The translations under genes and the position numbers were made by a program. Source: Cryptomeria japonica (lineage: Eukaryota; Streptophyta; Pinopsida; Cupressales; Cupressaceae). From it: a stretch of 64,000 nt of DNA. Below are positions 33,427-43,626 of this stretch, piece after piece (the stretch's first letter is position 1; every line of letters begins with the position of its first letter). The notes under the pieces are model-generated. The model was not told where the DNA came from. It did not search any database and worked only from the letters and a program-made list of their open reading frames with translations. The stretch is from assembly GCF_030272615.1 (NCBI RefSeq), contig NC_081413.1, forward strand, positions 722,141,649-722,205,648. The letters are read 5' to 3'.

Positions 33427-34530
33427 AACATCAGTCAGCTTCGATCTTTGCAAGGGAGACTCCAGTCTATACGAAGATTCATAGCACAACTTGTAGATAA
33501 ATGTAATCCCTTTCAGCACTTGCTACATAAAAACATCAAATTCAAATGGGATGATAACTGTCAACAGGCTTTCCAGATACTCAAAGATTATCTTCTGAAT
33601 CCGCCAGTTTTGATGCCACCAGTTCTAGATCAGCCTTTATTACTATACATATCAGCTACTTCAACAGCACTGGGGGCACTCTTAGCACAACAAGTTGCCG
33701 AGGGCAAAGAAAAGGCAGTATACTATATCAGTCGCACATTGGTGGGATATGAGCTAAACTACACACCAATTGATCACGCATGTCTCACCGTGGTCTTTGC
33801 TTCATAGAAATTACGACATTACATGCTAACTCATAAGACTAAGTTGGTTGCAAGGATAGATCCATTGAAATACCTTCTCAATAAAGCAATTCTTACTGGG
33901 TGACTAGCCAGATGGGTAATGCTCCTGAGTGAATTCGACATCGAATATGTGGACAAAAAAGCAATAAAAGGACAAGCTATCGCAGATCAGTTAGCAGATG
34001 CCCCCATGATAGATGATGTTCCTCTAATTTCAGAATTTCTAGATGAATCCATTTTAACAGTGTCACATGCAAAGCCATGGCAACTATACTTTGACGGCTC
34101 ATACACATAGCATGGGGCAGGAGCTAGCATCCTCTTTATAAATCCTCAAGGGGATTCTATACCAAAATCATATTGATTATCATTTCCCTGCACTAATAAC
34201 ATAGCAGAATATGAGGCATTAACAACTGGATTACATATTGTAGTTCAGTGGAAGATCTAGGAACTTCGTGTTTTTGGGGACTCTCAACTTGTAATTTGTC
34301 AAGCAACTGATGCTTACCAAACAAAGGATGAGAAATTAATGCCTTAAAAGAGAATGGTGGATGACCTGAAACAACATTTCATAAAGATAGACTTTGAGCA
34401 GATACCAAGAGAGCAGAATCGAGCCGCAGATGCCATGGCTACAATTGCTTCACTAATTGATCTACCTCTGAATGAGACCCGCTATGAGTTCTTGGTGGAT
34501 AATCTTTTGGTTCCTTCATATGAAATCACT
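33427..34530 (+). pseudogene. Degenerate RNase H plus archaeal-type RNase H of element 2
   Basis: First RNase H at 33448-33990 (YISATSTALGALLAQQ, lacking the catalytic Asp as in element 1). The second RNase H, 34080-34470, keeps YFDGSY, AEYEAL, FGDSQLV and NRAADAMA. In-frame stops: 33805 (Gln CAG in element 1), 33901, 34108, 34174 (Arg in element 1), 34258 and 34345. The same loss in the first domain of both elements supports a handover of RNase H activity to the second domain in their common ancestor. Confidence 0.85.
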
Positions 34531-35826
34531 CTTACTGAGATAATATGTGTCGTCGGTCCTAAGTCCCAGTTATATGGTTCCATTTTTACATACCTTCATG
34601 ATAATACCTTTCCTCCTGACCTATCCAATAACCAATGTCGCACTTTCATTCGCCAATCTTCTCGATACGTCATTTTAGCCGATGTCCTATACCATCGAGG
34701 TCTAGATGGTACTCTTCTTAGATGTTTGGAAAGCGATGAAGCTCAGATTGCGTTACGTGAAGTACATGAAGGGATATGTGATCCACATTCTAGTGGTCCT
34801 ACCTTAGCCAAGAAACTTATCAGGACTGGATATTACTGGCCCAATATGGAAAAAGATTCATATCAGTTTGTCAAGAAATGTAAGCAATGTCAACTTCATG
34901 GAGACCTCATCCATGTGCCAGCACAAGAATTTCAACCAATTGCGACTCCTTGGCCCTTTTGTCAGTGGGGACTCGATCTCATAGGCAAGATTCACCCTCC
35001 ATCCTCCAGTGGTCATAAATTCATTATCACTGCCATAGAGTATTTCACAAAATGGATCAAAGTCGTGCCTCTCATGCAAGTCACTGGAAAACAAATTGCT
35101 ACATTCATTCTCAACTATATCATTTGTCGATACAATATTCTTGTTTCCAATATCACCGATAACGGGCGTCCCTTCAAAAATCAGGATGTTCGTGAACTCT
35201 GTGATCGCTTCCATATTTCCCATCGTTTCTCCACACCTTATTACCCCCAAGGTAACGGTCAAGCTGAGGCGTCTAATAAAACAATCCTTAAAATCTTAAA
35301 AAAGATAGTCGACGACACTAGCCGCAATTGGCATATCCAACTAAATCCCGCACTTTAGGCCTACCGCACAAGCGTTCGCACACCTACAGGAGCTACACCT
35401 TATTCACTTGTCTACGGCGTTGAAGCTATCTTTCCTATTGAGGTCGAGCTACCCTCTTTATGAGTCTCTTTGCAAAACATTATCAGTGATGAAGACTATA
35501 GGGTCTCTCGCTTACAAGAACTTGAACTATTGGATGAACGAAGACAAACTGCTTTTAATCATCTCAAGGTTTATCAACAATGAATGAGTCGCAACTACAA
35601 TCACAAAGTCAAGCCTCACACATTTGAGGTAGGTGATTTGGTTCTCAGAGAAAACCCCAAAAATCAACAAGACGGAGAGAAGAAGGGCAAGTTCGAACCA
35701 AACTGGCTTGGTCCTTACATCATTATAGCAGCATATGGATCTGGTGCATATCAGCTCTCAACTACAGAGGGTGAACCTTTAGAGGATCCTATCAACAACA
35801 TGCACCTTCGCAGGTTTTACACATAG
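34531..35826 (+). pseudogene. Integrase of element 2
   Basis: Zinc-binding region HEGICDPHSSG to KKCKQCQLHGD (34760-34900). Core: WGLDLIGKIHP (Asp), ITDNGRPF (Asp, 35155) and GNGQAEASNK (Glu, 35255). The C-terminal part reads KGKFEPNWLGPY and MHLRRFYT, with the stop at 35824. In-frame stops at 35356 (Trp in element 1), 35461 and 35581 (both Arg in element 1). Collinear with element 1 throughout. It would insert the cDNA; this copy is inactive. Confidence 0.88.
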
Positions 35827-37074
35827 CTCTTCGGAGTATCCTAATTCAAAATACAAAAAAAATTTAAAAAATTTAAAAAAATCAAAAAAGTAAAGAAAAA
35901 CATTTCGTCCAACGGTGAAAATCACTTCGGTGGCGCCCTGGGCAAGTACCATGGTGAAAACTGGGTCACCAGCACCATGCGTAGAGACACTGCTCCTTCC
36001 TCCTTCGAGATTCATCTTCATCCTTTCACTTTGCACACACTCACAGCCTATTCATCCACAATAAAACTTACCCATTCCCATCATGGCTTGTTATTGATCT
36101 ACCCAAGATTGGTTCGCCATTCATAATAAACCTTCCTTTTCACTCCTTTCCATTCATAATAAATCAGATCCTATCTGTAGCTAAGGCTAATCCTAAGTCT
36201 AGTAATGGGTGTGGAACTGAGAGCATCACATGTTTCAAGGATTACAGTTTCTTCCAGTTTTCTTCAGTCTATCTGCGCACAATCCGCAATAAAGCAACAT
36301 TTGCATCGCCAATCTGCAATAAAGTTTCATCTTATTCGCAATAAAGTATCAGTTTCATGGATTTAGTCAGTTTCAAATGAGACACAATAGCAACAATGGT
36401 CTTCAACAAATCAAATCTTTCAATAGACTCAGACAACATTATGGTTCAGTGCGATCTATCCTTTTTGTGAAAGTAAACATTGTGACCACAATCAAATAAT
36501 ACTTATACAAGTGACAAGAGACACTAAAACTTGAGGACTATAGTGGATGTTGGTGTTGAGTCTTTATTTTCTTTTGATTTTATCTTTTGGTGACATGTCT
36601 TTTAGCTTTTCCAGGATGTCTCTGACTAGAGATTTTATCTCCAAGATGTCTTTGACTAGAAAGGCGAGGATGGGTTATCATCACTTATTTTTCTTTGTTG
36701 TCTATGGATTGTCTCTTAGTAATGCTATGACTTGTCCAAGGATATGAGGACACTATGAGTCTAGTATGAACTGGGGCATTCCTTGTTTGTGACTGTCTTA
36801 TCTCCATGCAAACGGGTACAATGACTTTCTAGGTCGAACATATGCCTCGATTGTCATAACCTATTTTGCCATAATAAAGCTCAATGACGATAATGCACAA
36901 GAAGCTCTTTCACTTTCATATCTTCTATCTTCCATCCCCCTTTCTTGATTGACCTCCATCATCCTTCTTGAGTCCATGTAGCCTGCTATCACATGACTGA
37001 GTATAATGACACACCAAAAATATTTGCATTTCATGTAGTTGCACCTGCATTACCATATATTAAGCATTTCATAC
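35827..37074. other. Post-pol spacer of element 2
   Basis: Starts with an A-rich stretch, then the conserved 22-base block (35940-35961) with a CACTTCGGTG mini-hairpin just upstream (35924-35933). Repeated CGCAATAAAG/CTGCAATAAAG words occur at about 36280-36350. No protein domain recognised. Confidence 0.55.
35940..35961 (+). other. Conserved post-pol block (element 2 copy)
   Basis: Identical over 22 bases to 2545-2566 in element 1 (begins GGGCAAGTACCATGGTGAAA). It is followed by a short GGTGA...TCACC inverted repeat here. Confidence 0.7.
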
Positions 37075-38305
37075 TGTAAAGCGGAAAATCGCAATCGAAC
37101 CCTAGTTGCACTCCCCTCTACCAACTCCGAGGAGAGAGAAGGGAGGTTTGCTAGGGTTGAATGGTTTTCACTTAAGGGAGAGACTTTACATTCAAAAGAG
37201 GGGTTGAAACTCACAAGATCCAATCCCACACAATGCAAGATTGGGTGCTAAATGAATTTCAAGGGTTAGGAAAGCAAGGCTACCCTCTTTTATAAAGAAT
37301 GTTGATAGGAAGATTGAGCTAGGAATGCATAGAAAGTGACAAAGATTCGCTTATAAACTGAGTTCAGGATATAGGATGAAGCTGCGGACCTGGAATTAGC
37401 AGTAAAATGTCGATACGGCGCTGTCCTGCAAATTTGAGCAAAAGTTGTCGGGACGATGGCGCCCGGCGCCACGGTCATCCGAAAAATCCGCAAAACGAAG
37501 GGGGATCTGTTCGTCTCTGCACAAGGGTTCTAGATCTTCAATTTCAGCCGCGTACCTGCAACCTACACACAGAAAAGCGGAGACGATTGGGGGGTTAGGG
37601 ATTAGGGGTTTGCCTTTAGGTCAAACCCCGGTTTTGGAATTAACCAAGTAATGAGAAATGCGGTAAATGTAAATGACTGTAATGTAAAACAAGTACTAAT
37701 ACCTTGTTCTAAGGATGTTTGTATCCTTATGTGCGAAGGTTTAGATGTTGTTGTTTGTTGTATGTTGTAGTAGTATGTAGTTATGTGTGATCTCCTCTTC
37801 AATGGTTGAATCCTTGTCTTTAATGCAACACTTAGCCTTGAATGGAGATTTAGAAGGTATGCTTGAATGCTTGAATGCTTGAGTATAGTTTCCACGCTTT
37901 TACACATATCCTCTTCATCTCTCAAATGAGAGAGAAAAATGTAGTTTATATACTTGTCAATTAGGGCTGATAGACTGATTTTTCCGACCTTAGGCCGACC
38001 AGGGAATGTAATTTTCCAATTTGCAAACATAAAGACCCGAAGTCCAAAAGAGACCAGGCCCAAAATAGGACCCAGGGACCAGGGCGCTGGGTGCCATGGT
38101 CCTGGGGGACCAGGGTGCTGGGCGCTCTGGTCCCACCTCCCGGGACAGCAGGGTGCAAGGAGGTTCAGGCCAGGGTGCTTGAAAAATGCAGTTTTTAGTG
38201 TCGTAATCAGGTTTCGGGGTCTCCATTCAGGTTGCGTGTTGCGTCGCCATCGTGAAGACCGAAATGCAGTCAAAATTGCAAGTGTTGCAATTTTAGGATG
38301 CTACA
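37075..38305. mobile_element. Nested LTR (solo), 1,231 bp, in element 2
   Basis: Begins TGTAAAGCGG and ends GGATGCTACA, with flanking 5-bp repeats CATAC (37070-37074 and 38306-38310). It is much more GC-rich than its surroundings, with repeated GACCAGGGCGCTGGG-type sequence at 38085-38160. A TATA-like AGTATATAAAC on the - strand (near 37950) hints at - orientation. The 223-codon - strand frame (38273-37602) has no recognisable domain and spans LTR-like sequence. The right CATAC is followed by more ATACAT, so the duplication is slightly less secure. Confidence 0.7.
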
Positions 38306-38728
38306 CATACATACATATAGATATCACAATTGCATCACATCCCGCACACAACACATGTTAGCACATTATACATTCTCATCATGCAAATAGTCATTTGCAT
38401 TAACATATTCATTTGCATTTCATACATTCACATTTGCATTGGCATAACATATTAAAACATAAAAGAACAAAAATATTGCATTTTCTCATATACATATTTA
38501 CATCCATATCATAATCCATCACATAGAAACATACTTCATGAAACATCTCATCACATAGGTACGCATGCATATAGCTGCCGCAAAGATGAATTATCTCATA
38601 TATATATATATATATAAAGTGTCATGATACAATGATGTCAAAATCATATGGCTACAAAATCACCCGAAGGTGTCTACATCATAATACAAAATGGTACAAC
38701 ACACTGATACATAGGGAGCCCTCTACGG
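38306..38728. other. Spacer between nested LTR and antisense gene
   Basis: CATA/CATT-rich DNA with a (TA) run at 38603-38617. Probably includes the 3' untranslated region of the antisense gene; no frame supported. Confidence 0.45.
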
Positions 38729-40627
38729 CTATGATGAACTCCCTCCCTTGGAGCCGCTTGGCCTCGACAGAGTCTGATCCCTAGAAGGACCTACCTCAGG
38801 ATCATCCCTCATGTCCCCTCTATCTGGTGGTGGTGGAGGACCCATAACCCCACCGCTGGACGCTTGTCGCCTCTGGCTCCCTCCCATAGTTGTCGCTGTC
38901 TGCGATGGTCTGCGGAAGCTCCTCGCCCGCTGCTCTGGTGGCACTACCCCGTAATATAGGTCTCGCCAGTAACCTATCTCCTCCTCGGCCCGTAGAACAT
39001 AAGCATATCCAGCCCCTGTATCCTCTGTCACCTGCCTCCCAGCCCTCAACACTGTCTCAGCCTCAATATAGCGTTGGATAGCCTGATCTTGCTCATGCTT
39101 TGTCTCCCTTAGTTGCCTCCTGAGCCTAGTTGTCTCCCTCTCCAGGTCCTGAATCTCATCTGCCTATCCCAGGCAGATCTCCCTCAACTCAAGAAGCTCA
39201 TCCTCCTCCTCGGCCCCCTGTACCTCTGCCTGTGGCTCCCCCTATACTGGTGCCTGTACCTACCTCTACCCCTGTCCCTGCACCTATCTAGGACCCTGTG
39301 CTACTGGCACCTGTAGTGGCAATCCACCGCAACCCCTCACCACCCAAGCCTGTCTCTCCTCCCCACCCTCTCTCCGTGGAGCCACCCTCCTCTCTCCAAT
39401 AGCACCTCACCTCCTCCGTCGGCCTCTTCCCCCACCATATCCATCATCATCTCCATCCCCTCCACCATCTCCATCTATTACCTCCCCTGGGTCTGTCAGT
39501 CGTGGAAAGGGATGCTTAGCCCAATACGCCGTATACTCTACATCCATGCCTACATCCTCAATCTTTGGCCACATATCCCATGGCATCAACATCATCTCTA
39601 CTAGCTGCGTCACGACCTAATCATATGACAATAATGGCCCAAAGTGTGCCTGATCTCTGACTGTCCGAGCATACATCCCAGAACCCCATGGCATCCGCTG
39701 AATACAACCAAACTACTGTCTCTCCAATACATAGGGTGTCCGCCCAATCAGATATCTACTCCAGAAAGAATAAGGTAGATCCATTGCGTCCTCCTCCCAC
39801 TGGTCGCACCCGAGGTACAACCTCCATATCATAGTGTCGATCTCATCCAAGACTCAACGCCAATGCTCCAACCTGCCAATCCGTGGCTGTGAAGTAATTA
39901 TATCATATAGATGTACAAAACTGCATCCATGACCCCTGCCCCTGAAGTGTATCAGTCGGGTAACCAGCAGATGCTCATAGGCCCATACCCGCAACAATGT
40001 CACTCCGCAGCCCAATCCTATAGATCCATGATACACAAACTGATGTAGCTCATAATACAAGTGTGCCAGCACACACGGTCCCCAGGCATATCTATGTGTT
40101 GTGTAACTAGTGTCTCCAAGGTGCTCCCCCAACCCATAGCCAACCCTCATGTCGCCCTTTCTGGACACAGGAACCCACTGATCACTCCTCCTAGCACTAC
40201 TAGTAGTCCCAGTCCTGTCGCTGTCATCGTGTCCCATGCCACGTGTCCAGCTCTCATCTCTAGTTCGGGATCCTGAAACACTCGTCTCAGGGCCTCCCTA
40301 TCTCCCTCTCGATCATAAGGAATCAACTCCCCATCGATTGTACCCGCAGTATCCTGTATACATCCTCCAAGGTGATTGTCATCTCACCCATCAGCAAATG
40401 GAACGTACATGTCTCTGAGTGCCATCTCTCAGCTAGCGCAGTCAGCAACCCCATGTTTGCCCGAAACTCAGGCACATACATAATATATCGCAGGCCCATA
40501 CCCTCAATGGCAACTCTATCCTCGAATGTCAACTCTGGTCGCAACCTCTGAGTCGACAGGAATCTCTCCCGTGACTCCAGCATAGGCAAATACTCCTGCA
40601 GTCAAGCAAATCAATCATGCCAGTCAT

Positions 40628-41250
40628 AGTGGCATTCACTGTTCATCACAAAATGCTACTTTTTATCTAAGTGCATATTATACTCTCTCCTAGTAACACT
40701 CATTGTTCATCACAAAGTGTTGCTTCTATTCTAGTGACACTCACTGTTCATCACAAAATGCTACTTTTTATCTAAGTGCATATGGTACTCTCTCCTAGTA
40801 ACACTCATTGTTCATCACAAAGTGTTGCTTCTATTCTAGTGACACTCACTGTTCATCACAAAGTGTTGTTGATTATCCTAGTGGTACTCCCTGTTCATCA
40901 CAAAGTACTATGTGTTTTGCACTCACTGTTCATCACAAAGTGTTGTTCACATTTGCACTCACTGTTCATCACAAAGTGTTGCTCATATTTTAGTACTCCC
41001 TGTTCATCACAAAGTACTATGTTTTGGTACTCACTGTTCATCACAAAGTGCCTTGATCTATCCTATCCTAGGGCCTCTGCTTGAGTGAATCCTCTTGAGT
41101 AGTTTCCTAATTGGCAACATATGTTTTATCATAGAATTGTCAATCCTAGCCCTATCTGCTATCCTAGTCTTCCCTAGAGGACCTGCTTGAGTGTATCCTC
41201 TTAGCAGCTTATCCAATCGATAGCGTATGTTCATCACAGAACTATCGATT
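40628..41250 (+). repeat. Array of about 12 hairpins with a constant loop, inside the antisense intron
   Basis: Units centre on (C)ACTGTTCATCACAAA. Most are flanked by arms that pair: AGTAACACT/AGTGTTGCT (40692-40724, 15-nt loop), AGTGGCATT/AATGCTACT (from 40628), TAGTACT/AGTACTA (about 40992-41020), GGTACT/AGTGCC (about 41026-41052), ATTGGCAA/TTGTCAAT (about 41110-41144) and AATCGATAG/CTATCGATT (41215-41250, perfect 9 bp). Loops are similar, arms differ, and many differences are compensated, counting G-U pairs. A few units pair poorly (from 40733, and two near 40920-40975). See findings. Confidence 0.75.
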
Positions 41251-41259
41251 TGACCTTGA

Positions 41260-41555
41260 AGACATAAACGCACCTTCATGACATAAACGCGCTTATAGAC
41301 TGCATAAACGTGCCTGCTCTGCATAGACGCACCTAAAATACATAGACGTGCCTATGCTCTGCACAGACGTGCCTGTCCTGCACAAACGTGCCCACATTTC
41401 AAAAATGCGCCTGAACAACGCAGATGCACTCGCATTTGACACAGACGCTTTTTCTAGCATAGACGCGCCTGGCACAAACACAGACGCGCCTGGCACAAAC
41501 ACAGACGCGCCTAGCCAACATAGACGCGCCTGGCACCAGCACAGACGCGCCTCAA
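41260..41555. repeat. ACAGACGCGCCTGG-type short tandem repeats
   Basis: About 15 imperfect copies of (C)AYARACGCGCCT, the last ones regular (CACAAACACAGACGCGCCTGG repeated at 41465-41510). They lie in the antisense intron between the hairpin array and exon 1, and are the reverse complement of the GCGTCTGTGT repeats in the leader of the same element. Confidence 0.75.
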
Positions 41556-41814
41556 CGTTTTGACATTTTTTTGGACATATTCTAAAATGCATTTATTGCG
41601 CTACCTAAGATGCATTTATGACAACATTTATTACAACAAAGTACAAGGAGGTTTTATGGTACTTACCGGCTCTCCTGCATCTGCTGGCCTCTGATATCGG
41701 CGAATGCGATCGAATCTGTGAACCAATGCCATCGCTGCTGACTATTGCTACTCTATCTCGCTCTGTACTCTGATCTCTTGGATGTGTGGATGACAATGAG
41801 GATGTATTTCCTTC

Positions 41815-41835
41815 GTAGTCTATTTTATAGACTAC
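41815..41835 (-). promoter_or_regulatory. TATA box within a palindrome, antisense promoter (element 2)
   Basis: - strand TATAAAA (41829-41823) about 90 nt upstream of the antisense ATG. It is embedded in a perfect 9-bp inverted repeat GTAGTCTAT/ATAGACTAC around AAA. Position matches the TATA box of element 1's antisense gene. Confidence 0.6.
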
Positions 41836-41938
41836 CCTAGCCCTAGTCCTAGCCCTCATCTCCCAAGTCAGTCTTCTTTATCCCATGACTCTGTCACTCT
41901 ATCCTATCCGGTTAGTCCATTCTAGCCTTTCTTTCATA

Positions 41939-41987
41939 TCGAGAGATTGTCTGCAATCTTTTCAGACATTTTCATCCAATCTCTCGA
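41939..41987 (+). other. Foldback upstream of the PPT (element 2)
   Basis: TCGAGAGATTG (41939-41949) and CAATCTCTCGA (41977-41987) are perfect inverted repeats, with a possible inner TCTG/CAGA pair, directly before GGGGGCAT. Equivalent in place, not in sequence, to 6637-6670. Confidence 0.65.
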
Positions 41988-42072
41988 GGGGGCATATCAT
42001 TCCCATCTTGGGGCAATTTTGTATCAGTTCATATTATCTTCTTTGAAACAACGCGACAAGCCGCATTATCTC

Positions 42073-42086
42073 AAAGAGGGGCAAAA
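42073..42086 (+). promoter_or_regulatory. Polypurine tract (element 2)
   Basis: AAAGAGGGGCAAAA immediately before the 3' LTR; identical to element 1. Confidence 0.92.
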
Positions 42087-42866
42087 TGTAGACACCTAAA
42101 ATTGTCATGTCTAATTAAATAAATATCTTTATCTATTTAATTACTTTAGCCTAATTCTTCTATTAATTAAATAAATCTTTATTTATTTAATTAATTCATT
42201 TACCCTCTTCTAGCCTTATTTCTTATTTAAATAAATACATTTATTTATTTAAATTATCCTTTTCTTAAATTAAATAAATATCTTATTTATTTAATTGATC
42301 CCACTTCTTCTATTAATTAAATAAATCTTTATTTATTCAATTAATTCATTAGCCTTTTCTACCCATGACACATGTAATTCATCTCTTAATTCCTACACTA
42401 CCTACCCTCTTATTATTTTCTTATTTCCTCTACCTACCCTCTAATCATAGCCGACCTCTTTTACACCTCTCAATTTTATCCCTCCATTTCATATGGTGTC
42501 TTCTATATAAGGAGATGCTTCCTTCATTATCAAACCCTAACTACTTGATCAATTGACTACTTGACTACATTGTGCTTTTGAACATATGCGATCCTACTTG
42601 CAACCACATTTCCGTTCTTTGTTGAGCTCTTATGCATATAAAATCTAAGAGCAAATATATCAAGCAAGATCAATGGAGATAGGAAGAATGGAGATTCAAA
42701 CCCTATTGGACATGTGATGGTATAATCTTTGTGATTTCATTTGATTTGCACTGTCTTAGGTAATCTTCATATGTTATGGTGGATCTTTGTTGTTGTTAGG
42801 CTAGGGTTTTGTGGTTGAACTCATTTAGTCTTTCATCATTGTTGTTATCCACTTTCACCATATACA
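42087..42866 (+). repeat. 3' LTR of element 2
   Basis: 780 bp, TGTAGACACC...CCATATACA, followed by the target duplication ATAGG. Differs from the 5' LTR at about 19 positions by eye, clustered around 42185-42200 and 42605-42615. TATA box at 42504-42510. Confidence 0.95.
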
Positions 42867-43626
42867 ATAGGCTCATGGCATTTAGGGTCAGAGTCAAAAT
42901 GGAGAGATGGGGAAGAATGTTGAACGAACTCGATGATTTGGTGTGTCATGCAATTAAAGAGATTATAGGTGAGGAATAAATTAACAATGATCTACGTTAT
43001 CAGGTAAATTGCGACATTCCTTCTACCTTTGTTGCCATTTTATTAGTAGTAGGTCCTCAGAAAGAAGAAGCAAACCAATTATGTAAAAGTATCTTTAAGG
43101 AAGAATTTTTGGGTAATCTAGACTTAGCAGTAGATAGTGTAGATCTGGGAACATGATGATTTCGTTTCTAGAAGACTATGGTAAGATTATAGGCTCGGGA
43201 TAGGTTTGTTAACCTGATGTATCAGTTAAGATGTTTCCCCTATTAGAGATAAGAGACAAAGAGGGTTTTGAGAAGAGGAAGAAATAAATTATCAAGAATA
43301 TAGACTTCCTCTTCAAATGGCTCCATTTGAAGGCAACAAAGGGGGGCAATTGGTGGGTGGATTACCTCAGAGCAAAAGGTTTTGAATCTCCTGATGACAT
43401 GCCAAGTGTGGAAGTGGAAAGGATTTTGGTATTACCCTTGGTAATCATAAGGGAAAGTTGGGTCAATGAAGATGCAAAAAAGAAAAGCAGGAAGTCAAAG
43501 AAAGACAAAACTGCAGATCAAAACAATGTAGAGCCATCATCCTCCACCTCTAAGAACATGGACTGTGATTACATGGATCGAAGTTTACTAGAGGAATACA
43601 AAAAATTAGGTTTGGTCTCATTTTAG
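42867..43626 (+). pseudogene. Remainder of the frame interrupted by element 2, decayed
   Basis: Continues the frame begun at 25178 (after ATAGG: LMAFRVRVKMERWGR...) to TAA near 42977. Further pieces in the same neighbourhood include PSTFVAILLVVGPQKEEANQ (about 43020-43080) and a final 99-codon stretch (43327-43626) with NWWVDYLRAKGFESPDDMP, a Lys/Ser-rich segment and LLEEYKKLGLVSF. Several stops separate the pieces. I do not recognise the protein; the charged Lys-rich end recalls the acidic/coiled-coil frames elsewhere in the window, but no alignment is convincing. Could be a broken host gene or another mobile ORF. Confidence 0.45.

Larger units (their letters stand above)
38729..41732 (-). 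pseudogene. Antisense PMD gene of element 2, two exons plus hairpin-rich intron
   Basis: - strand. ATG at 41732; exon 1 is 22 codons, ending at 41667 before a GTAAGT donor. The 1,071-bp intron (41666-40596) ends in TGACTGCAG, and exon 2 starts at 40595 in phase 0. PMD motifs: GLRYIMYVPEFRANMGLLTA, WHSETCTFHLLMGEMTITLE, DVYRILR, then after a frameshift near 40340 GELIPYDREGDREALRRVF, and CGVTLLRVWAYEHLL (about 40000). The tail has an acidic Gly/Asp run (39470-39410) and a helical, Arg-rich end stopping at 38729. Exon structure equals that of element 1. Known plant PMD proteins act in silencing and development; here function is unknown. A few breaks make this copy a pseudogene, but splice sites and exon 1 are intact. 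Confidence 0.82.
25220..42866 (+). mobile_element. Element 2: structurally complete Tat/Ogre-type Ty3/gypsy retrotransposon
   Basis: Two LTRs of 779 and 780 bp bound a 17,647-bp element, flanked by the perfect 5-bp duplication ATAGG (25215-25219 and 42867-42871). Internal order: primer-site candidate, 2.3-kb leader, gag, protease, G-patch-like segment, RT, degenerate RNase H, archaeal-type RNase H, integrase, spacer with a nested LTR, antisense PMD gene, PPT. By eye the LTRs differ at about 19 positions (about 2.4%), so the insertion is not recent. Gag-pol carries 14 in-frame stops and one frameshift, so it could move only with proteins from elsewhere. Confidence 0.95.

Noticed and set aside
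37602-38273. 223-codon frame on the - strand
   Set aside because: Lies wholly inside the nested GC-rich LTR, is Pro/Gly-rich from repeated GACCAGGG words, overlaps open frames on the other strand and has no recognisable domain.
40628-41250. CRISPR array
   Set aside because: Repeats with variable pieces recall one, but this is plant nuclear DNA, the variable parts are the pairing arms rather than spacers, and no cas-like gene exists.
41293-41592. 99-codon - strand frame with a periodic Ala-Ser-Val-Phe pattern
   Set aside because: Periodic only because it translates the ACAGACGCGCCTGG repeats, and it falls inside the predicted antisense intron.
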